Origin: Chinchilla lanigera
Lineage: Eukaryota; Chordata; Mammalia; Rodentia; Chinchillidae
Direction of reading: 5' to 3'
Assembly: GCF_000276665.1 (NCBI RefSeq)
Contig: NW_004955433.1
Location: 21,506,900 to 21,570,899, forward strand
DNA: 64,000 nt
In this document: piece by piece, positions 23,140 to 35,188 of the stretch
Layout: each line of letters begins with the position of its first letter
Position numbering within the stretch: the stretch's first letter is position 1
Made by a program: the position numbers and the translations under genes
The notes under the pieces: model-generated
Seen by the model: the letters and a program-made list of their open reading frames with translations, nothing else
Databases searched by the model: none
What the model was told of the DNA's origin: nothing

Positions 23140-24567
23140 GGGCTGCTAAAGGCCAATATTTGAGTAATATATACAGCTCCATGCTTTTTGAGATACACTA
23201 ACAAACATCTGTTCAAATTAAAGCTCCATTTTAAACCTAATCACTTGATGAGAATAAACTCAGAATAGATCAAATTCCTTATTTAAAACACCTAATGTGT
23301 CATTGCACATTGTATTTTTGTGTTAACCTGCGCACACAATTAATTAGCTTCTCTATTTCTTGTATTTTTTTTTTTTTTACCAGCCACCTAACTGACATTT
23401 TCAAAGACAGCAACTACTAGAAATTTTAACTGGTCAGAGAAACACGGAAACAGAAAGAGCTTTCATATTTATCAAGCATTAGTTAATATAACCCTTATTT
23501 TTTTTCACTAAACACAGTTGTGTGATGTACTATTCTACTTCACTTTTATTATTATAATCTCTAGAGCAACACATTAGTGTTATGTCCTGCCCTCCCCACT
23601 TTATTGCTAAATTGTCTCAGATGCTAGTTGTGAAAGAATCAAAATCAGAACTCGTCTTTTCAATCCCTAACTCATGCAACTGAAGTTTTTGCAATGTTTG
23701 AAGGACCGTAAATAGTTGTCTGTCTATGGTCATATGAAATGCACATAGAGATACCTGAGGGGAGGATGATGGACAGCAGCCAGTGACAGGAGCTTTACAC
23801 ATCATTTCCTAAGGTCAGCAACAAGTAAGCAGTGGAGGATTCCAAAGTTGACATGCTTCAATGTATCTTAGAAATACTATTCTGATGATTAGACAGTAGG
23901 AAAGAGAGAATATACAACACAGATTAGACAGAGAGTGGAATGAATGAATGTTATAATATCACTGAAGAAGTATTTTTCAAACTCAAAAACTATAGTATAC
24001 ATAGAGAAAGCAGTGGATTTGAGATTTTAAGTAGGCATACACTATTGGATTTATTGAACTACACGTGTAGCTAGAGTATTCTAACATGCCGAAAATTAAA
24101 TAAATAAAAAATTGCTTATACCAACACAGAACCTGAAATCATTCTTACATAGTTTTGCTTTACTATCTCCTCTTAAGAATTCTCAAACACACTGTAATTT
24201 GTGAGAGAGCATACCTATGTAGACATAAGAAAAAGCCAAACAAATCCACATCTGCATGCAGCCCAGGATGCCCTCATTCTTATTCATGGAAAAAGAAAAG
24301 ATGAGACCTTTCCCTGGGATAAAAAAAAAAGAGAAAAAAGAGAAAAAAATTAGGAAAGATTCTGCCTTATATATTCAGAATTATTTTATTATTGGCTAAA
24401 AGAGGTCTAGCAATTTGGACTGAAAATATGAAAGTTACCTATATGTTACACTTGTAGTAAAAAAAAACAGAATTTACATTCAGCAATAATAATTATATTT
24501 ATAGCTAAAACTCTATGCAACAGATTGAATTAATGTATTTAGGCACTTCAACAGTTCTATGAGGCAG
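23140..24567. other. Single-copy AT-rich DNA, no gene seen
   Basis: No repeats recognised apart from A and T runs. No coding-like frame. Confidence 0.35.
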
Positions 24568-24572
24568 GTACT

Positions 24573-24952
24573 TGTACTAGTCCATTTTGTATTGCTACTT
24601 TATAGATAAAAGAGGTTTATTTAGTTTGCAGTTTTAGAGGTTGAACATCCAGGATGGGGTAGGCCTACTGATTTGTTCCTTGAGAAATGGCAATACAGTA
24701 TGAGCAGGTGCGAGAGTGATCACATTGCAAGAAAGGAAGCCAGAGACCTGAGAGGGTCTAACTTTGCTTTTCTTCAACAACCAGATGTCCCAGAACTCAT
24801 TCACTCGGCAAGATCAGAATTAATCCTGGTCAAGGGCCAATAACTGTTTAATAGTTCCGATCTCTTTAAAGTTCCAAACCTTCCAATCACTGCTACACTA
24901 GAAAGCATACTATCAACACAGAACCTTTCAAAGACACACTCAAACCATAACA
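24573..24952 (-). mobile_element. ERVL-MaLR solo LTR with perfect 5-bp target duplication
   Basis: On the minus strand the LTR begins tgttatggtttgagtgtgtc and ends with ggactagtaca; the plus strand starts tgtactagtccattttgta, matching THE1/MST/MLT1-like LTRs. It is 380 bp long with TG and CA ends. The perfect 5-bp repeat gtact lies at 24568-24572 and 24953-24957. There is no internal retroviral sequence, so this is a solo LTR. Confidence 0.8.
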
Positions 24953-24957
24953 GTACT

Positions 24958-25475
24958 ATTTTTAGCCTTAGTAATAGAGGTAAAACCAATGAATTTCATG
25001 TAAAACCTCTCATCCAAATTGCTTGTCAAGATACAATTCATCATTACACACCCAGATCTTGAGTCTACGGTGAGTTTGCTAACCATAGAATAGATGGGAC
25101 TTTAGGGAAGAAACCTAGGGCAAAGTAGATATTATGTATATTTTTCTTCAAACTTTCAGTATTGCATGAAAAGTGTGACTGTATCATTTGGAACCAGGAG
25201 TTATTGACCTGAGAAATGGAAACATTATACAAAAATACTCTTTAAAACATTTTTCTTTAAGACTCTATGGTGTTTGGGACTACATTTCACTTGCACTAGC
25301 TGGGCGTTTGTGAAACTCTCATGTCTGTAACCATTTTACAGTATCTTGCTCTGTAGGGCTCTGTCCCAAAATTGATTTTCAGGATCCTTCTCAACACAGG
25401 GCTTTGGCTGCCATTAATGACAGGCTATAGTGTCATTGAAGGTGAATTTAATTCTCTAACCAAGTAGTACAATAT
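24958..25475. other. Single-copy DNA, no gene seen
   Basis: Nothing beyond AT-rich unique sequence was recognised. Confidence 0.35.
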
Positions 25476-25479
25476 ATGT

Positions 25480-25881
25480 CCTATTGAAAAAAACCAACCC
25501 TTTTCTTTATACTTTCAGTTTCTTACACTAGAGAAACAGTATGGTATTTAAACATGTGAGTCTAATTTGTTTTGGTTAAGAGTGCAGTCTAAAGGTGCAT
25601 CCATTTAGCCAGAAACGTCTCAAGTGTATCCTTCTTTATGGCACAGTAGTAATCCATTGTATATTTTAAATAATAAACACATCTTCTTTACCTATTTATC
25701 AGTTGATGGGGATTTGGGTGTTTTCAAGATTTAGCTATTACAAATTGTGCTATTATAAACATGGGTGTGCATATATTGCTGTGCTACGACATTTTTAATT
25801 GTTTTGGGAAAATACCAAGTAATGGAATAGCTCGGTGAAATGGACTCTAGTTTTAGAGTTTTTTCTGGTTTCTTTTTTTTT

Positions 25882-25927
<46 letters not shown>

Positions 25928-26320
25928 ATGTGTGTACTGGGAATCGAACTCAGGACCTCATGCTTGTCAGGCAGGCATTGTACCACTGAGCTATACTCCT
26001 GGCCCTAGTTTTAGTTTTTTGAGGAATCTCTACACTTATTTAAACACAAAATTTATAATAGACATTGGGAAATGGGAAGAAAATGTTCAAGTGAGAAAGA
26101 GAACAAGGGAGGAGGGATGGGAAAAGGACAGAAAGAACAAGAAAAAAAAGCATAGAAGGACAAATGGAAGCAAAGCTTTTGCAAATAAAGAGGGGAAGAG
26201 GGATTCAAGTGAGGGGAGGAGAATGGGAAAAAAAAGAAGCAAGATATATCATGTACGGGTACAAATTCCCTATGATGAATGTGGTCATTATGTATATCTA
26301 AAATGTACCAATCAAAACAG
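25480..26320 (+). mobile_element. L1 with 5' inversion (twin priming)
   Basis: The left segment (25480 to about 26040) is L1 in reverse: the ORF2 end and first part of the 3' UTR, with ggtgaaatggactctag, aaacatgggtgtgcatat, aatccattgtatatttt and cttacactagagaaacag. The right segment (about 26041-26320) is the following part of the 3' UTR in forward orientation: gggaaatgggaagaaaatg, a purine-rich block, caaattccctatgatgaatg and aaaatgtaccaatcaaaac. In the forward copy at 29185-29510 the same two parts are adjacent and co-linear. An ID SINE interrupts the inverted part. Insertion-site duplications were not resolved. Confidence 0.7.
25872..26005 (-). repeat. ID-type SINE with GT microsatellite in the tail
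   Basis: Reverse ID (actgggaatcgaactcagga, ctcatgcttgtcaggcagg, accactgagctatactcctg). Its tail side carries (GT)n at 25894-25923 and a T run. The repeat ctagttttag flanks it at 25846-25855 and 26006-26015. Confidence 0.85.
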
Positions 26321-26329
26321 AAAGAAGGA

Positions 26330-27685
26330 AAGAGAGATCATTTTTCTGAAAAAGTACATCACTCATGTAAATCAGAAAATAAATGTTTCTGCAAACATTT
26401 AAAAAGAACAGCTATAACAAGCCATGAGGCAATGCTCAGAAAATTGAGTAATCTCTGCAGTTCAGTCTCTGGATGTAATTATCTCAGCACACTCTGTCCT
26501 GATACTGTTAAGAGATAAGGACCTGAGAAGTTTCTCTGCTGAGAACATCTCATTCATTCTCTGAAAATCTATTTTTAGTGTTGAGATAATTATTAATAAT
26601 GTTGCCTCTGCAGTAGGTGTTAGATTAAAAAGGAAGTCAGTATTTGAGAGTGTTAATAGGTCAATAGTCGTACTTTAGCATGCTCCACCTGACGTAGTCA
26701 CGCCTGTTGTTCCCACCCAAGTTCTACCACACACCAGAAAACCAGGAAAAGAAAAATCATGGAGAAGAATTCTGCCTCTGATCTCTGAATATGTAACACA
26801 AATCCTGAAAAAAAAAACCTAGGAATAAAAGCAAAATAAATAAGGATGCATAAAATGGTTGTGCTATGTATTACTAGCTCTCGGGGACCATAGAGAGATG
26901 TTTTTCACCCAGCAAATTAAGTAAATGAGCTAGGCTTGGCTCTCTGAAAGAATCACAGTGGTTCAGACCTCTGGCTCTCTCGGCCATACACTTTGATCAT
27001 TACCGCATTGATAAGAATATCTTATTGAAAGGCAGAGGGTGTCCACTCAAAAAATGGGAGGAGGTGATCTTCACTAGAGAACTAGAAAATGTGATCACAG
27101 AGGCTCACGCTGAAAATGTCTATCGAAAAATGTCTGGAAGAGGAGCAGCCTTAATTGGTCACTGCCCTTTTAAGATTTTGGGGTCAGAACAGCAATTCCA
27201 GAATTCAGTGGACTTCTTCAAATGTAGACAGATAACAGGTCCCAAGGAAGTGGAAATGTCCCCAAATCCCCAGATGATCTTTTTTCTTTTTCTTTCTTCT
27301 TCTTTTTTTTCAGTCCAGAAATGTACATTTCAAAGTAGGAGCTTTAAAACCAAAATATCTAATCATGAACAAAAGGCTACAGCTCAGCTCTTGAAGAATT
27401 GCCCTAACTGGCTTGTTCTAGCAGTAAGAACAAATTCTTTTCATCAATACTCTTGTCTAAAAGCCAGCACTTTATGCTGAGGAGGGCAGGAACACTTTGA
27501 ATCTCAGAGGAAACTTCTCTGACTTTAATTTTTAATTAAATCTTTGCTTGCCAGCAATAATATAGTTTAGGAAAAGGTCACCCACAAAAATTGTGATTTT
27601 TAAGTGCAGCCAAGAGAGTGAGGGTAAGAAATGTTCAAACTCTAATTCCTCAAAATATTTCTAGAAAGTAGTGCAATGTTTGGTT
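26330..27685. other. Single-copy DNA, no gene supported
   Basis: A 151-codon plus-strand frame at 27025-27480 is the longest in this part. Its translation shows no domain and its middle is a translated T-rich tract, so I treat it as chance. Confidence 0.35.
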
Positions 27686-27689
27686 GAAA

Positions 27690-27895
27690 CATAACCAGTA
27701 TTTATCAAGTACACACTGTGTTTCAGGTACTGTGCCAGGTATTTCACATATTTAATCACTTATAATCATCTCAACCTCCAATGAGACAGATTCTACTTTC
27801 ATTCTGCGTTTCCAAATGAGGAAGTTAAATTTGGGGAGTGTAGTATTAAGTAATATGTTTCTGGTTTTACATCTAGAAAGAAAGCAGACCACAAG
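27690..27895 (-). repeat. MIR/L2-type relic
   Basis: The order accagtatttatcaagtaca, ggtactgtgccaggtatttc, ttaatcacttataatcatc, ccaaatgaggaagttaaatt and the final acatctagaaagaaagcaga follows the reverse strand of a MIR core with its 5' extension. Confidence 0.6.
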
Positions 27896-28226
27896 TTAAA
27901 ACTTAAATTTCAGAATTTACTGTCCACTTTCTCAAGTATATTGTTTTCAGTGAAGGAAAAACATGAAGGAAGCTCAGAAAAGACACAAAACACACAGAAA
28001 TACATACGCTCAGAATCTGACAGAAACAATTCCAATTTCAGAAAGAATTTCCTAGTAAATATTTGGGTCATCTTTGCCCCTCTTTTTCTAAAGGAAACTA
28101 TAATTCACTGGATTAATAAAATTATTTTACTTATATTTGATATCAATTTTTCTCAGGAAATTTGTTACTTTTGATCATATGTGAATATGAATGCATAACT
28201 TTTGCTTCAAAAATAAGAAGACCCAA

Positions 28227-28326
28227 GGGGCTGGGGATTTAGCTCAGCGGCAAAAGCGCCTGCCTGGCAAGTGCAAGGTCATGAGTTAGGTTCCCGGTAC
28301 CGGAGAAAAACCAAAAAATAAAAAAT
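28227..28326 (+). repeat. Young ID-type SINE
   Basis: Near-consensus copy: ggggctggggatttagctca, gcggcaaaagcgcctgcctg, ggttcccggtaccggag, then A-rich tail. The perfect 18-bp duplication aaaaataagaagacccaa lies at 28209-28226 and 28327-28344. The A-box region (tagctcagcgg) is intact; the B-box carries a change (gttaggttccc). Confidence 0.95.
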
Positions 28327-28344
28327 AAAAATAAGAAGACCCAA

Positions 28345-28900
28345 TACTTAACCCTTTAAACAATTCAATTTGTTATAAAGGAGAAGATCATGCAGTGTCA
28401 ATTGTTTTTCTTTCTTTCTTTCAATGCAAATAATGCACTTAATAAAATAACACTATTCAATTTTTTGTTTTTATATGGAATGTAATCAAATACCACTTTT
28501 AATTCAGGATGCAGAAAAACTATTGTGGTTGCCATTTTTAAGTTTCTAAATAAGTAAATAATGATCCATTTAAAAGGAAAATTTTCTTTGTAGCAAAGCT
28601 ATGTAGCATTCTAGAAATATATATATGAAAATCCAAAAGAAATTAAAATACTTATGGAACTATGGAAAAAAGTGCTGAATAATTATCATATGACTGTAGT
28701 GATTTTGGAGCTCTCAGAAACCTGGCAAACACGTAATATATTAATAGGATCATCATTGTCCCCGCTCCAACTGGGTGCTGCTGTGAATTCGTTTTGTAAA
28801 CCAATCAGGAGAACAGTTACCCTCCGGAAAAGAAAAATAGTAGCAATGTCTGTGATTCCTACTGGCCTTCATAGTTTTAAGAGGCTATAATTTCATTTGT
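28345..28900. other. Single-copy AT-rich DNA, no gene seen
   Basis: No repeat family or coding signal recognised. Confidence 0.35.
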
Positions 28901-28904
28901 CCTA

Positions 28905-29050
28905 GCAAAAACCCTAGGAAGGGTAATATCTATCCTTCTCCAGAGAAGAAAACAGAAATCTAAAGACCTACTCTGGTTTGCAAGTTGGACTCTGCAAGTC
29001 AGTGGCAGAAACTTGACATAATATTCTCACTTCTGACATTAAGTCTACTG
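28905..29050 (-). repeat. MIR SINE relic (weak)
   Basis: cagagaagaaaacagaaatc, then tttgcaagttggactctgc and agtcagtggcagaaacttg follow the reverse MIR pattern (cut-off core and the cagtggcaga motif). Confidence 0.4.
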
Positions 29051-29184
29051 CTACAACTTCATAGCACAATATGAGCACACATCATGGTTCGGTGAATAGA
29101 CCGCCAGCTGAGACGCAGTTCTGTATATCATATAGTCATCATGCAAGAAAATGAGTGATGGCCCACAATGCATAGGAAAGTGCT

Positions 29185-29510
29185 GAGCATTGAGGATTAA
29201 CTATGCGAAGCAAAATCTTTCACCATCTAAAGGGACACAGCTTACATATCTCATAGTCTCTCTTATATAAGAAACCCAAAGTATAAATAAAGAGCAAAAT
29301 AAATGATAGATAATAAGAAATGGGAATATAGAACTTTGCAAATAAGAAATAGAGCAAGAGATAGACAGAAGCAGTTGGGAGGAGAAGAGAAGATGATAAA
29401 GAAAAAGAGAGCTAAGATGTATTACAATCATGTACCAACTCCCCACAATGAATATGATCATTATGCACTGCAAATATGTAGCAATAAAATATTTAAATAT
29501 AAAAGGACAG
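29185..29510 (+). mobile_element. L1 3' UTR (plus)
   Basis: cttacatatctcatagtctc, ataagaaacccaaagtataa, aagaaatgggaatatagaac, a purine-rich block, and accaactccccacaatgaat, gatcattatgcactgcaaat match the 3' ends at 26041-26320 and 59560-59880. It is truncated at its 5' side. Confidence 0.65.
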
Positions 29511-30675
29511 TTGAATTTTACCCAACACAAACGCCAAATATATCTATACAAATAGTCTGATTATAAAAAAATGGTCAGGTAAGAAGTTGATTCAATTTTC
29601 ATATGTCTAAGGGACAAAGAACAATTTAGTAGAGAGCTGAAGATCGTGGAGGGAGCAAGAACGCCATGTATGCAAAGTATGTGGGAGACAGGATGTTCTA
29701 GAGTAAAGGAGTAAAAGGTGCCCAAAGGTGCCTCATATGAAAGATGAAGAAGCAAATGGAGGTCAGAACCTAGCTAGTCTTTTAGGTCATTAAAATGCAT
29801 TGTGCCTCAAAACCAGCAGGAGGCAACTGAAGATTGTTAACAGCTTGAAGAGAGGAAGGATGATGTGACTTCATGATAGACCAGCAATCTAAGAATATTC
29901 CAAGTTGGCACCATCTGAGGGTAGCTAATGATATCAGTATCATGCCTCAATTAAATTTTGCACTGTGCAGTGAACCACTACTGGATCAAAAATGAAGCCC
30001 TTCCCTCCCTTTTTAACAAATAGCTTCTCAGAGTACACAAAGGAGAGGGGAAGGTCACAATACTTCTTACTATACTCTAAATATTAGGGGTATAAAAGAT
30101 TGCATAGGATTTCAGGAGTGAACGTAATAAAAGAAAGGCTGCAGTCCTAGCCCTTTCACTTTCCAGGCAGGGAACTGAGGGTCAGGTGCGGAGTTATCAG
30201 AACTCACAGAACAAGTGAATGCAGGAGGGTGATTTCTCTGGCTGCTTTAGCATTTTTCATTGCTACAGAGACATGAGCAATTTTCAGGGGGAATAGTCGC
30301 CCCTCTTCATTCTGCACTGTAGGAAACCAAGATGATACGGCACTTTCAGATAACAAAGAGCAACAGCTCTCAGACGATTGGTAAATATCCATTTCAGTAG
30401 CAGTGGGAAAGTTAAATGCAAGAGGCATGCGCACATTTATGTATTTTCCATATCAGAAAATGACCTTGTTAACTGTCATCTTCCTATTGAGGCATCCCCC
30501 TCAGCACAACATATATTAAACTTGTGGATTCCAGGTGTAAATATAGTTACTAATCATTCATTCAGCAGCATGGATTAATCACTTGTGTGCACCAGGCTGT
30601 AATTCAATTAAAGTCAATTCTCTTTTACAAGTATTTGGAAGCAAGCAAGAGAAAAACTCAGGAGATGCAATTTTG
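29511..30675. other. Mostly single-copy DNA with one possible ancient repeat
   Basis: The stretch at about 29640-29900 (gaacgccatgtatgcaaag, agcaggaggcaactgaagat, gcttgaagagaggaaggatg) recalls an ancient mammalian repeat, but I cannot class it. The rest shows no repeat or gene. Confidence 0.3.
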
Positions 30676-30679
30676 AACA

Positions 30680-30850
30680 TTGGTTTCAATACTTACCAAC
30701 TATGATACTACAGGAAACATGTCATCCCCAAAAGTTTCCATTTCCTCATCAGTTAAAGCAGGATGATAAATCATAATGGCTTCACTGTACATGGCAGTTA
30801 GTCAATGAAGTCATGCTACACGCTTGACATATGGTGCTTCACGAATGTCA
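30680..30850 (+). repeat. MIR SINE relic
   Basis: cttaccaactatgatactac, tttccatttcctcatcagtt, aaagcaggatgataaatcat and catatggtgcttcacgaatg follow the complete MIR pattern in the plus direction. Confidence 0.6.
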
Positions 30851-31538
30851 CCTAAATGCACAACCCACTGAAGGAAACACTCTGGGTTGGTATTTTTTTG
30901 ACTTTTCCTTTTGGTAGTTGTGTTTCTCAACTGGTACTTTGCATATTTCTCTACTTGGGGACCTACAGATAAAAAGCACCCTTCTATTTCTTCAGGGTAG
31001 CAAAATGATCCCTATTACTGTAAACTATCTTTAGGGACTATGAATTTAAAATTAGCAGAATTGAATGAATTGAATTGAGCAGAAAGGCTGAGCTGTGTTT
31101 TGTCAGAGGTTAGAACATCTTTCCAAGCAGGACGGAGACAATGGTACTTCTTTCACAGGCGCTGGGAGTCTCTGCTTAAATGATTATATTTTTATCATTA
31201 AATGAAACTGATTAGAAGCCTTCTTTACTCTATTCTTTCTACACAAGGATTTGGCCCAGTAGTGAACTGCTAACTGGCTACCCAGTGGGACTGTCTGTGA
31301 CCTAGAACTTAACTCAGCTAGAAGAGTTGTGATGTCTAATTGCATTAGCCATCACTGCCAATGACAAGGATGTAATTCAAGTACTGCTGGGACAACCATT
31401 TGAGACTCATAATTCATTGCTGCATGTGCCAGTTTCTGTCTGGATATTGGGGTATACCTGTCAGTGTTCACCTTTGAAGTGGGGCAGAATTTCATATTGA
31501 ATCATGGTACTTGCTGTTTGATGAGTTATACACTGTTA
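30851..31538. other. Single-copy DNA including a possible conserved element
   Basis: No repeat recognised. The segment 31080-31450 is of mixed composition with TAATTGCATTAG and similar homeodomain-type words and shows none of the usual repeat decay. Confidence 0.35.
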
Positions 31539-31650
31539 TTCTTTAAATATATACATATATATAAATGAATATAAAATAATGTATCAATATATGTACAAAT
31601 ATAAAATATATAACAATAAATTATATATATGCACATATATATATAAAGCT
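31539..31650. repeat. AT-rich low-complexity tract
   Basis: Imperfect ATAT/ATACATAT runs with GTACA interruptions. Confidence 0.85.
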
Positions 31651-31707
31651 ATGGCATCATGGTGTGTGTACATACACAAATAAATGTCTGATGTCATTTA
31701 TAATACT

Positions 31708-31809
31708 TTTTTTTGTTGTTGTTTTTGTTTTTTCTCTGGTACCAGGAACCAAAGTCACGATCTTGCGCTTGACAGGCAGGCGCTTTGCTGCTGAGCTAAA
31801 TCCCCAGCC
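31708..31809 (-). repeat. ID-type SINE
   Basis: Reverse ID with T-rich tail side: ctctggtaccaggaaccaaa, cttgcgcttgacaggcagg, tgctgagctaaatccccagc. A target duplication was not clear. Confidence 0.9.
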
Positions 31810-32309
31810 CAATACATTTATCTTTTTACATTCCACAAATTACTGTACTGGAGAAAACACAATTCTCAGACTTGGCATGGACCCTAAACTCCACCTTTTG
31901 CCAATTCCATGGTTTTGAGAAGCTCCTCTTTGAGAGTCCAGTCTAGGATGGTACAAAGGACGTACCTATGGTATGAACATTAAGAAGGCAAGACACACCC
32001 CAATAAAATGCTTCAATTTTGCACCCTAAGCATCTTGCTTGCCTCACACTAATGCTGGCTCTGATTCTGAACCTCAGGATTATATAACTGAGGCATGTAA
32101 AGCACTTGCTTCTCTGCACACCCGGACACCTAGTAAACGGTGGCCTTTAACCAGTAACTTTCACAGACACAAGCTTCTGCTACAGCCAAACCACCTCCAG
32201 ATATTATTCCTGACTCTCTCCTTTCCAGGACAGAGTGGGTGTCCATGACCACCCAAGGATCTCACTAGACAGCAACCGTGCACCAGTGGGCAGAAGTGCT
32301 GAGGCTCAG

Positions 32310-32665
32310 ATTAAATAGATTGATGGTTCATATTAATTGATAACTTGATCAATGTGAAAAAAGGAGATTAAAAATGAACACGGACAGATATATCTGGGTG
32401 AGTCATGGGGGTGTGACCTTGGGGACTGTATCTGCCTTTTGACCCCCTCATCTAGGGCTGTTCCTCTGCTCTCTGCTTCCTGCATGCCATGAAGTGAGGA
32501 GCGTTCCTCTGTCACTCGCTTCTCCTGTGATATTTCAACTTTGAAATAGCTAAACATGGACCAAAGTCTCTGCAACCATGAGCCAAATGAAAACTCTCCT
32601 CCTTTAAGTTGTGGATATAAGAACTGTGCCCCAGCTTTGCAAAAGCTGACCAATACAGACAGTAA
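32310..32665 (+). mobile_element. Rodent-type hAT-Charlie (URR1-like) repeat
   Basis: The series attaattgataacttgatca, gggtgtgaccttggggact, ctctgctctctgcttcctgc, accatgagccaaatgaaaac, tctcctcctttaagttgtgg and gctgaccaatacagaca follows a common rodent repeat whose end reads cttaagttgc...taactaataca. I assign the class from memory, and an LTR origin is possible. Confidence 0.4.
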
Positions 32666-33110
32666 CACATAGGCTTTCATGGGCAATCCTGGTAAGCCAG
32701 CCCACCCACAAGCAAAAGAAACCACATACACAACAGCAAAGGAAATCCAAAATAGCGTTTAAAATATTTTTCCTGCTCATTTGAGTGTGTTTTAGGTAAC
32801 AACTTCAATGCAAACAACAGCAAACCAGCGTTCCACAACAGAGAATCACTGTTCACTTCAAAGCAGCTTTGCCCTCTATTATTCATTCTCTTCCATAACT
32901 AGGATTTCATTTCACACAGAAGTTTCTTTTTGTTTCTTCTGATTACATCAGGACTATTACTCCATGTCATAAAATGTTCTTAAAATGCAACTCTGAATAC
33001 CTGAAAAGCAGGCCACTTCACAGATAGCGTAACTGACTTTGTGTTTCTGGGTTTTGTGAGTCTGTAACATGTAATATTTTGATGACTGCCATTTGTCAAT
33101 CCATATTTTT

Positions 33111-33230
33111 TTTTTTTGGTTTTTTTTTTTTTTTTTTTTTTTTGGTTTTTTCTCCGGTACCGGGAACCGAACTCACAACCTTGCGCTTGCCAGGCAGGCG
33201 CTTTTGCCACTGAGCTAAATCCCCAGCCCC
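33111..33230 (-). repeat. Young ID-type SINE
   Basis: Near-consensus reverse ID with a long poly(A) side (T runs at 33107-33143). The perfect 17-bp duplication tgtcaatccatattttt is at 33094-33110 and 33231-33247. Confidence 0.95.
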
Positions 33231-33249
33231 TGTCAATCCATATTTTTAC

Positions 33250-33785
33250 ATGTTACTATTTGTAAATGATTTATGCATCAAACATCATTTTCTTAGGTTC
33301 TCTGATGCAAATTGCTGAATATTTTTCTGGGAAGTCACCAGTTTATGTTACCTACAGTTGGTATTTGAGTATGTGTCACTAAAAGATTTGCAACTGAGGA
33401 AACAGCTTAAACCTTTAAGTTCTTTATCCACGGACAAACCGCATGCCTGTCATGGCTCATGCCCTATATAGCTGGTCTTCTTCTCTTTGGGAGCTTTACT
33501 TCTATTCTGTGTTCAGAGACAATATATCTCAGTCTGGCCAAAGGAAGGGCATTATCTTCTTAACTTTTCTTCTCACAAAAGGAAATGAAAGCCTTAAAGA
33601 GCAAGTAGGACATACTAGGCACAAAGCAAGGGAAAAGACATTACAGACACTCTGCCTCCCATACTGCAATCAAGTACAGCTGGGCAAAAGGGCAAGGGCT
33701 TCCTGGGAATTCCTTAAATATTATAAGCATATACTGCATCTCTGAGACCCAAGGAGAAACTGTTAAAAGTTTTATCTGGCTCCTT
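33250..33785. other. Single-copy DNA, no gene seen
   Basis: A 100-codon plus-strand frame at 33443-33745 has no recognisable features. Confidence 0.35.
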
Positions 33786-33789
33786 TATC

Positions 33790-33960
33790 ATTACCATTTA
33801 CTAACTACATGCATTTTACTTTATTAATATTTACTGAAATCTTGCAATATGGACAATTGTTATTACTCTCAGTGAGAGAGCAGATGCAGTGAAAAGCAGC
33901 AGTGCTCCCGAGAATAATCAACTAGTCCACAGCTGAGCTGGATTTCACACTTGAGCCTGA
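33790..33960 (-). repeat. MIR SINE relic
   Basis: catttactaactacatgcat, atggacaattgttattactc, gagagagcagatgcagtga and ctgagctggatttcacactt follow the reverse MIR pattern. Confidence 0.45.
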
Positions 33961-34214
33961 CCCAATGACCATCTTTTGCAGAAACAGTCTCCTAACTCAG
34001 GAAGAATCTTTCAATCCAGCAAACTGATGTGGATATTGGATTTAGAAGACAGATGTTTTTAATCCTTCTGCCATGACACTATTTTGAAATTCCTATTTTG
34101 ATCTTTGATGTTCTCTCTGAAGTGCTTTGGTTTGGCTTGGCTACCTCTAAAACTAATAGTTGGTAACTTGATAGTTACACTTTCTCCAATAATGTTACTT
34201 CTTTGAAGTTGTTT

Positions 34215-34335
34215 ATATTTCCAACAGCCCTTATACACTAGGTACCATTATTATGTGCATCTTACAAATAGGGAAGCAGAGACCCAGAGAAAGTAGGCAG
34301 CTAGTCTAGGGCTGCAGTGTTTGCAATAGGATAGT
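34215..34335 (-). repeat. MIR SINE relic
   Basis: taccattattatgtgcatct, acaaatagggaagcagagac and agaaagtaggcagctagtct match the reverse MIR core (fraction tattatcc...gatgaggaaactgag). Confidence 0.6.
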
Positions 34336-34646
34336 TGATTTTCATACTCAGACCTTCATAGCTATGGTCTCTAGGAGCTTCCTGGTAGCAGCTCATCTCC
34401 CATTATAGATGTGAGAAAGAGCCTAGAAAAAGCCTAAATGAGACTGCTGGACTCTATTAACAGTGTAGGGAAAGTGAGCAATACTCCACAGGAAGGTGTT
34501 AGTTTGATCTAACAAGTGAAAGTGATCAAACACGGGTGAAAAATCAGTTGCCACATTATCGCCTTGCACTGAAAGCATATTCAAAATCATCTACCTCATT
34601 TACATGTTACCACCTCTTCTGTACAGAATTCCATAAGTTTGATCTT

Positions 34647-34649
<3 letters not shown>

Positions 34650-34677
<28 letters not shown>

Positions 34678-34678
34678 T
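34650..34678 (+). repeat. (AC)n microsatellite
   Basis: About fourteen uninterrupted AC units. Confidence 0.97.
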
Positions 34679-34679
34679 T

Positions 34680-35100
34680 CCAGCATGCCTATGACCTCCG
34701 CCTGGCCCCTGTGGCAGGGACACATGCTCAACATTAATTGCCTGAATGATTTCAACCAAAGAATGGCAGATGAATTTAAGCAGCCAACCATCCAACAAAG
34801 AAATTTCTATTAATATTCACAAAACTAAGAGTGCAGTAAAGCACAAAGTCAAATTGATGCTGGCTTCAATCTGGTGGTGAATACAATTCAGGGCTTCCAG
34901 GTGTTGTAGGGAGAGGAGATAATCCCTTGATAAAACAGAAAACCTGTGCTATGCTGTGGACACCACCAAGTTTGTCTGGAATATGTCCTTCAGATTAAAA
35001 CAAAAGACTTAGTGTCATTGAAGACCATGATTTTGTCCATTTTCTGCAGCAGCATCTGAATGGAGGATGGCAAATATAGTGTTTTCTTTCAGAAATATTC
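34680..35100. other. Single-copy DNA, no gene seen
   Basis: Nothing recognised. Confidence 0.35.
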
Positions 35101-35103
35101 TCC

Positions 35104-35188
35104 GTTTTTTCTTTTGGTATGAAGAATTGAACCCAGGACCTCACTCTTGCCAGGCAGGTGCTGTACCCCTGAGCTGCATTCCTGGCTG
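35104..35188 (-). repeat. Diverged ID-type SINE
   Basis: Reverse ID (gaattgaacccaggacctca, cttgccaggcaggtgctgta, ctgagctgcattcctggct) with more differences than the other copies. No clear target duplication. Confidence 0.8.

Noticed and set aside
25899..26402. 167-codon plus-strand frame, the longest in the window
   Set aside because: It runs through the GT array, the reverse ID SINE and a purine-rich L1 3' UTR, so it is a repeat artefact.
27025..27480. 151-codon plus-strand open frame
   Set aside because: No domain, and its centre is a translated T-rich tract (FFLFLSSSFF). Likely chance.
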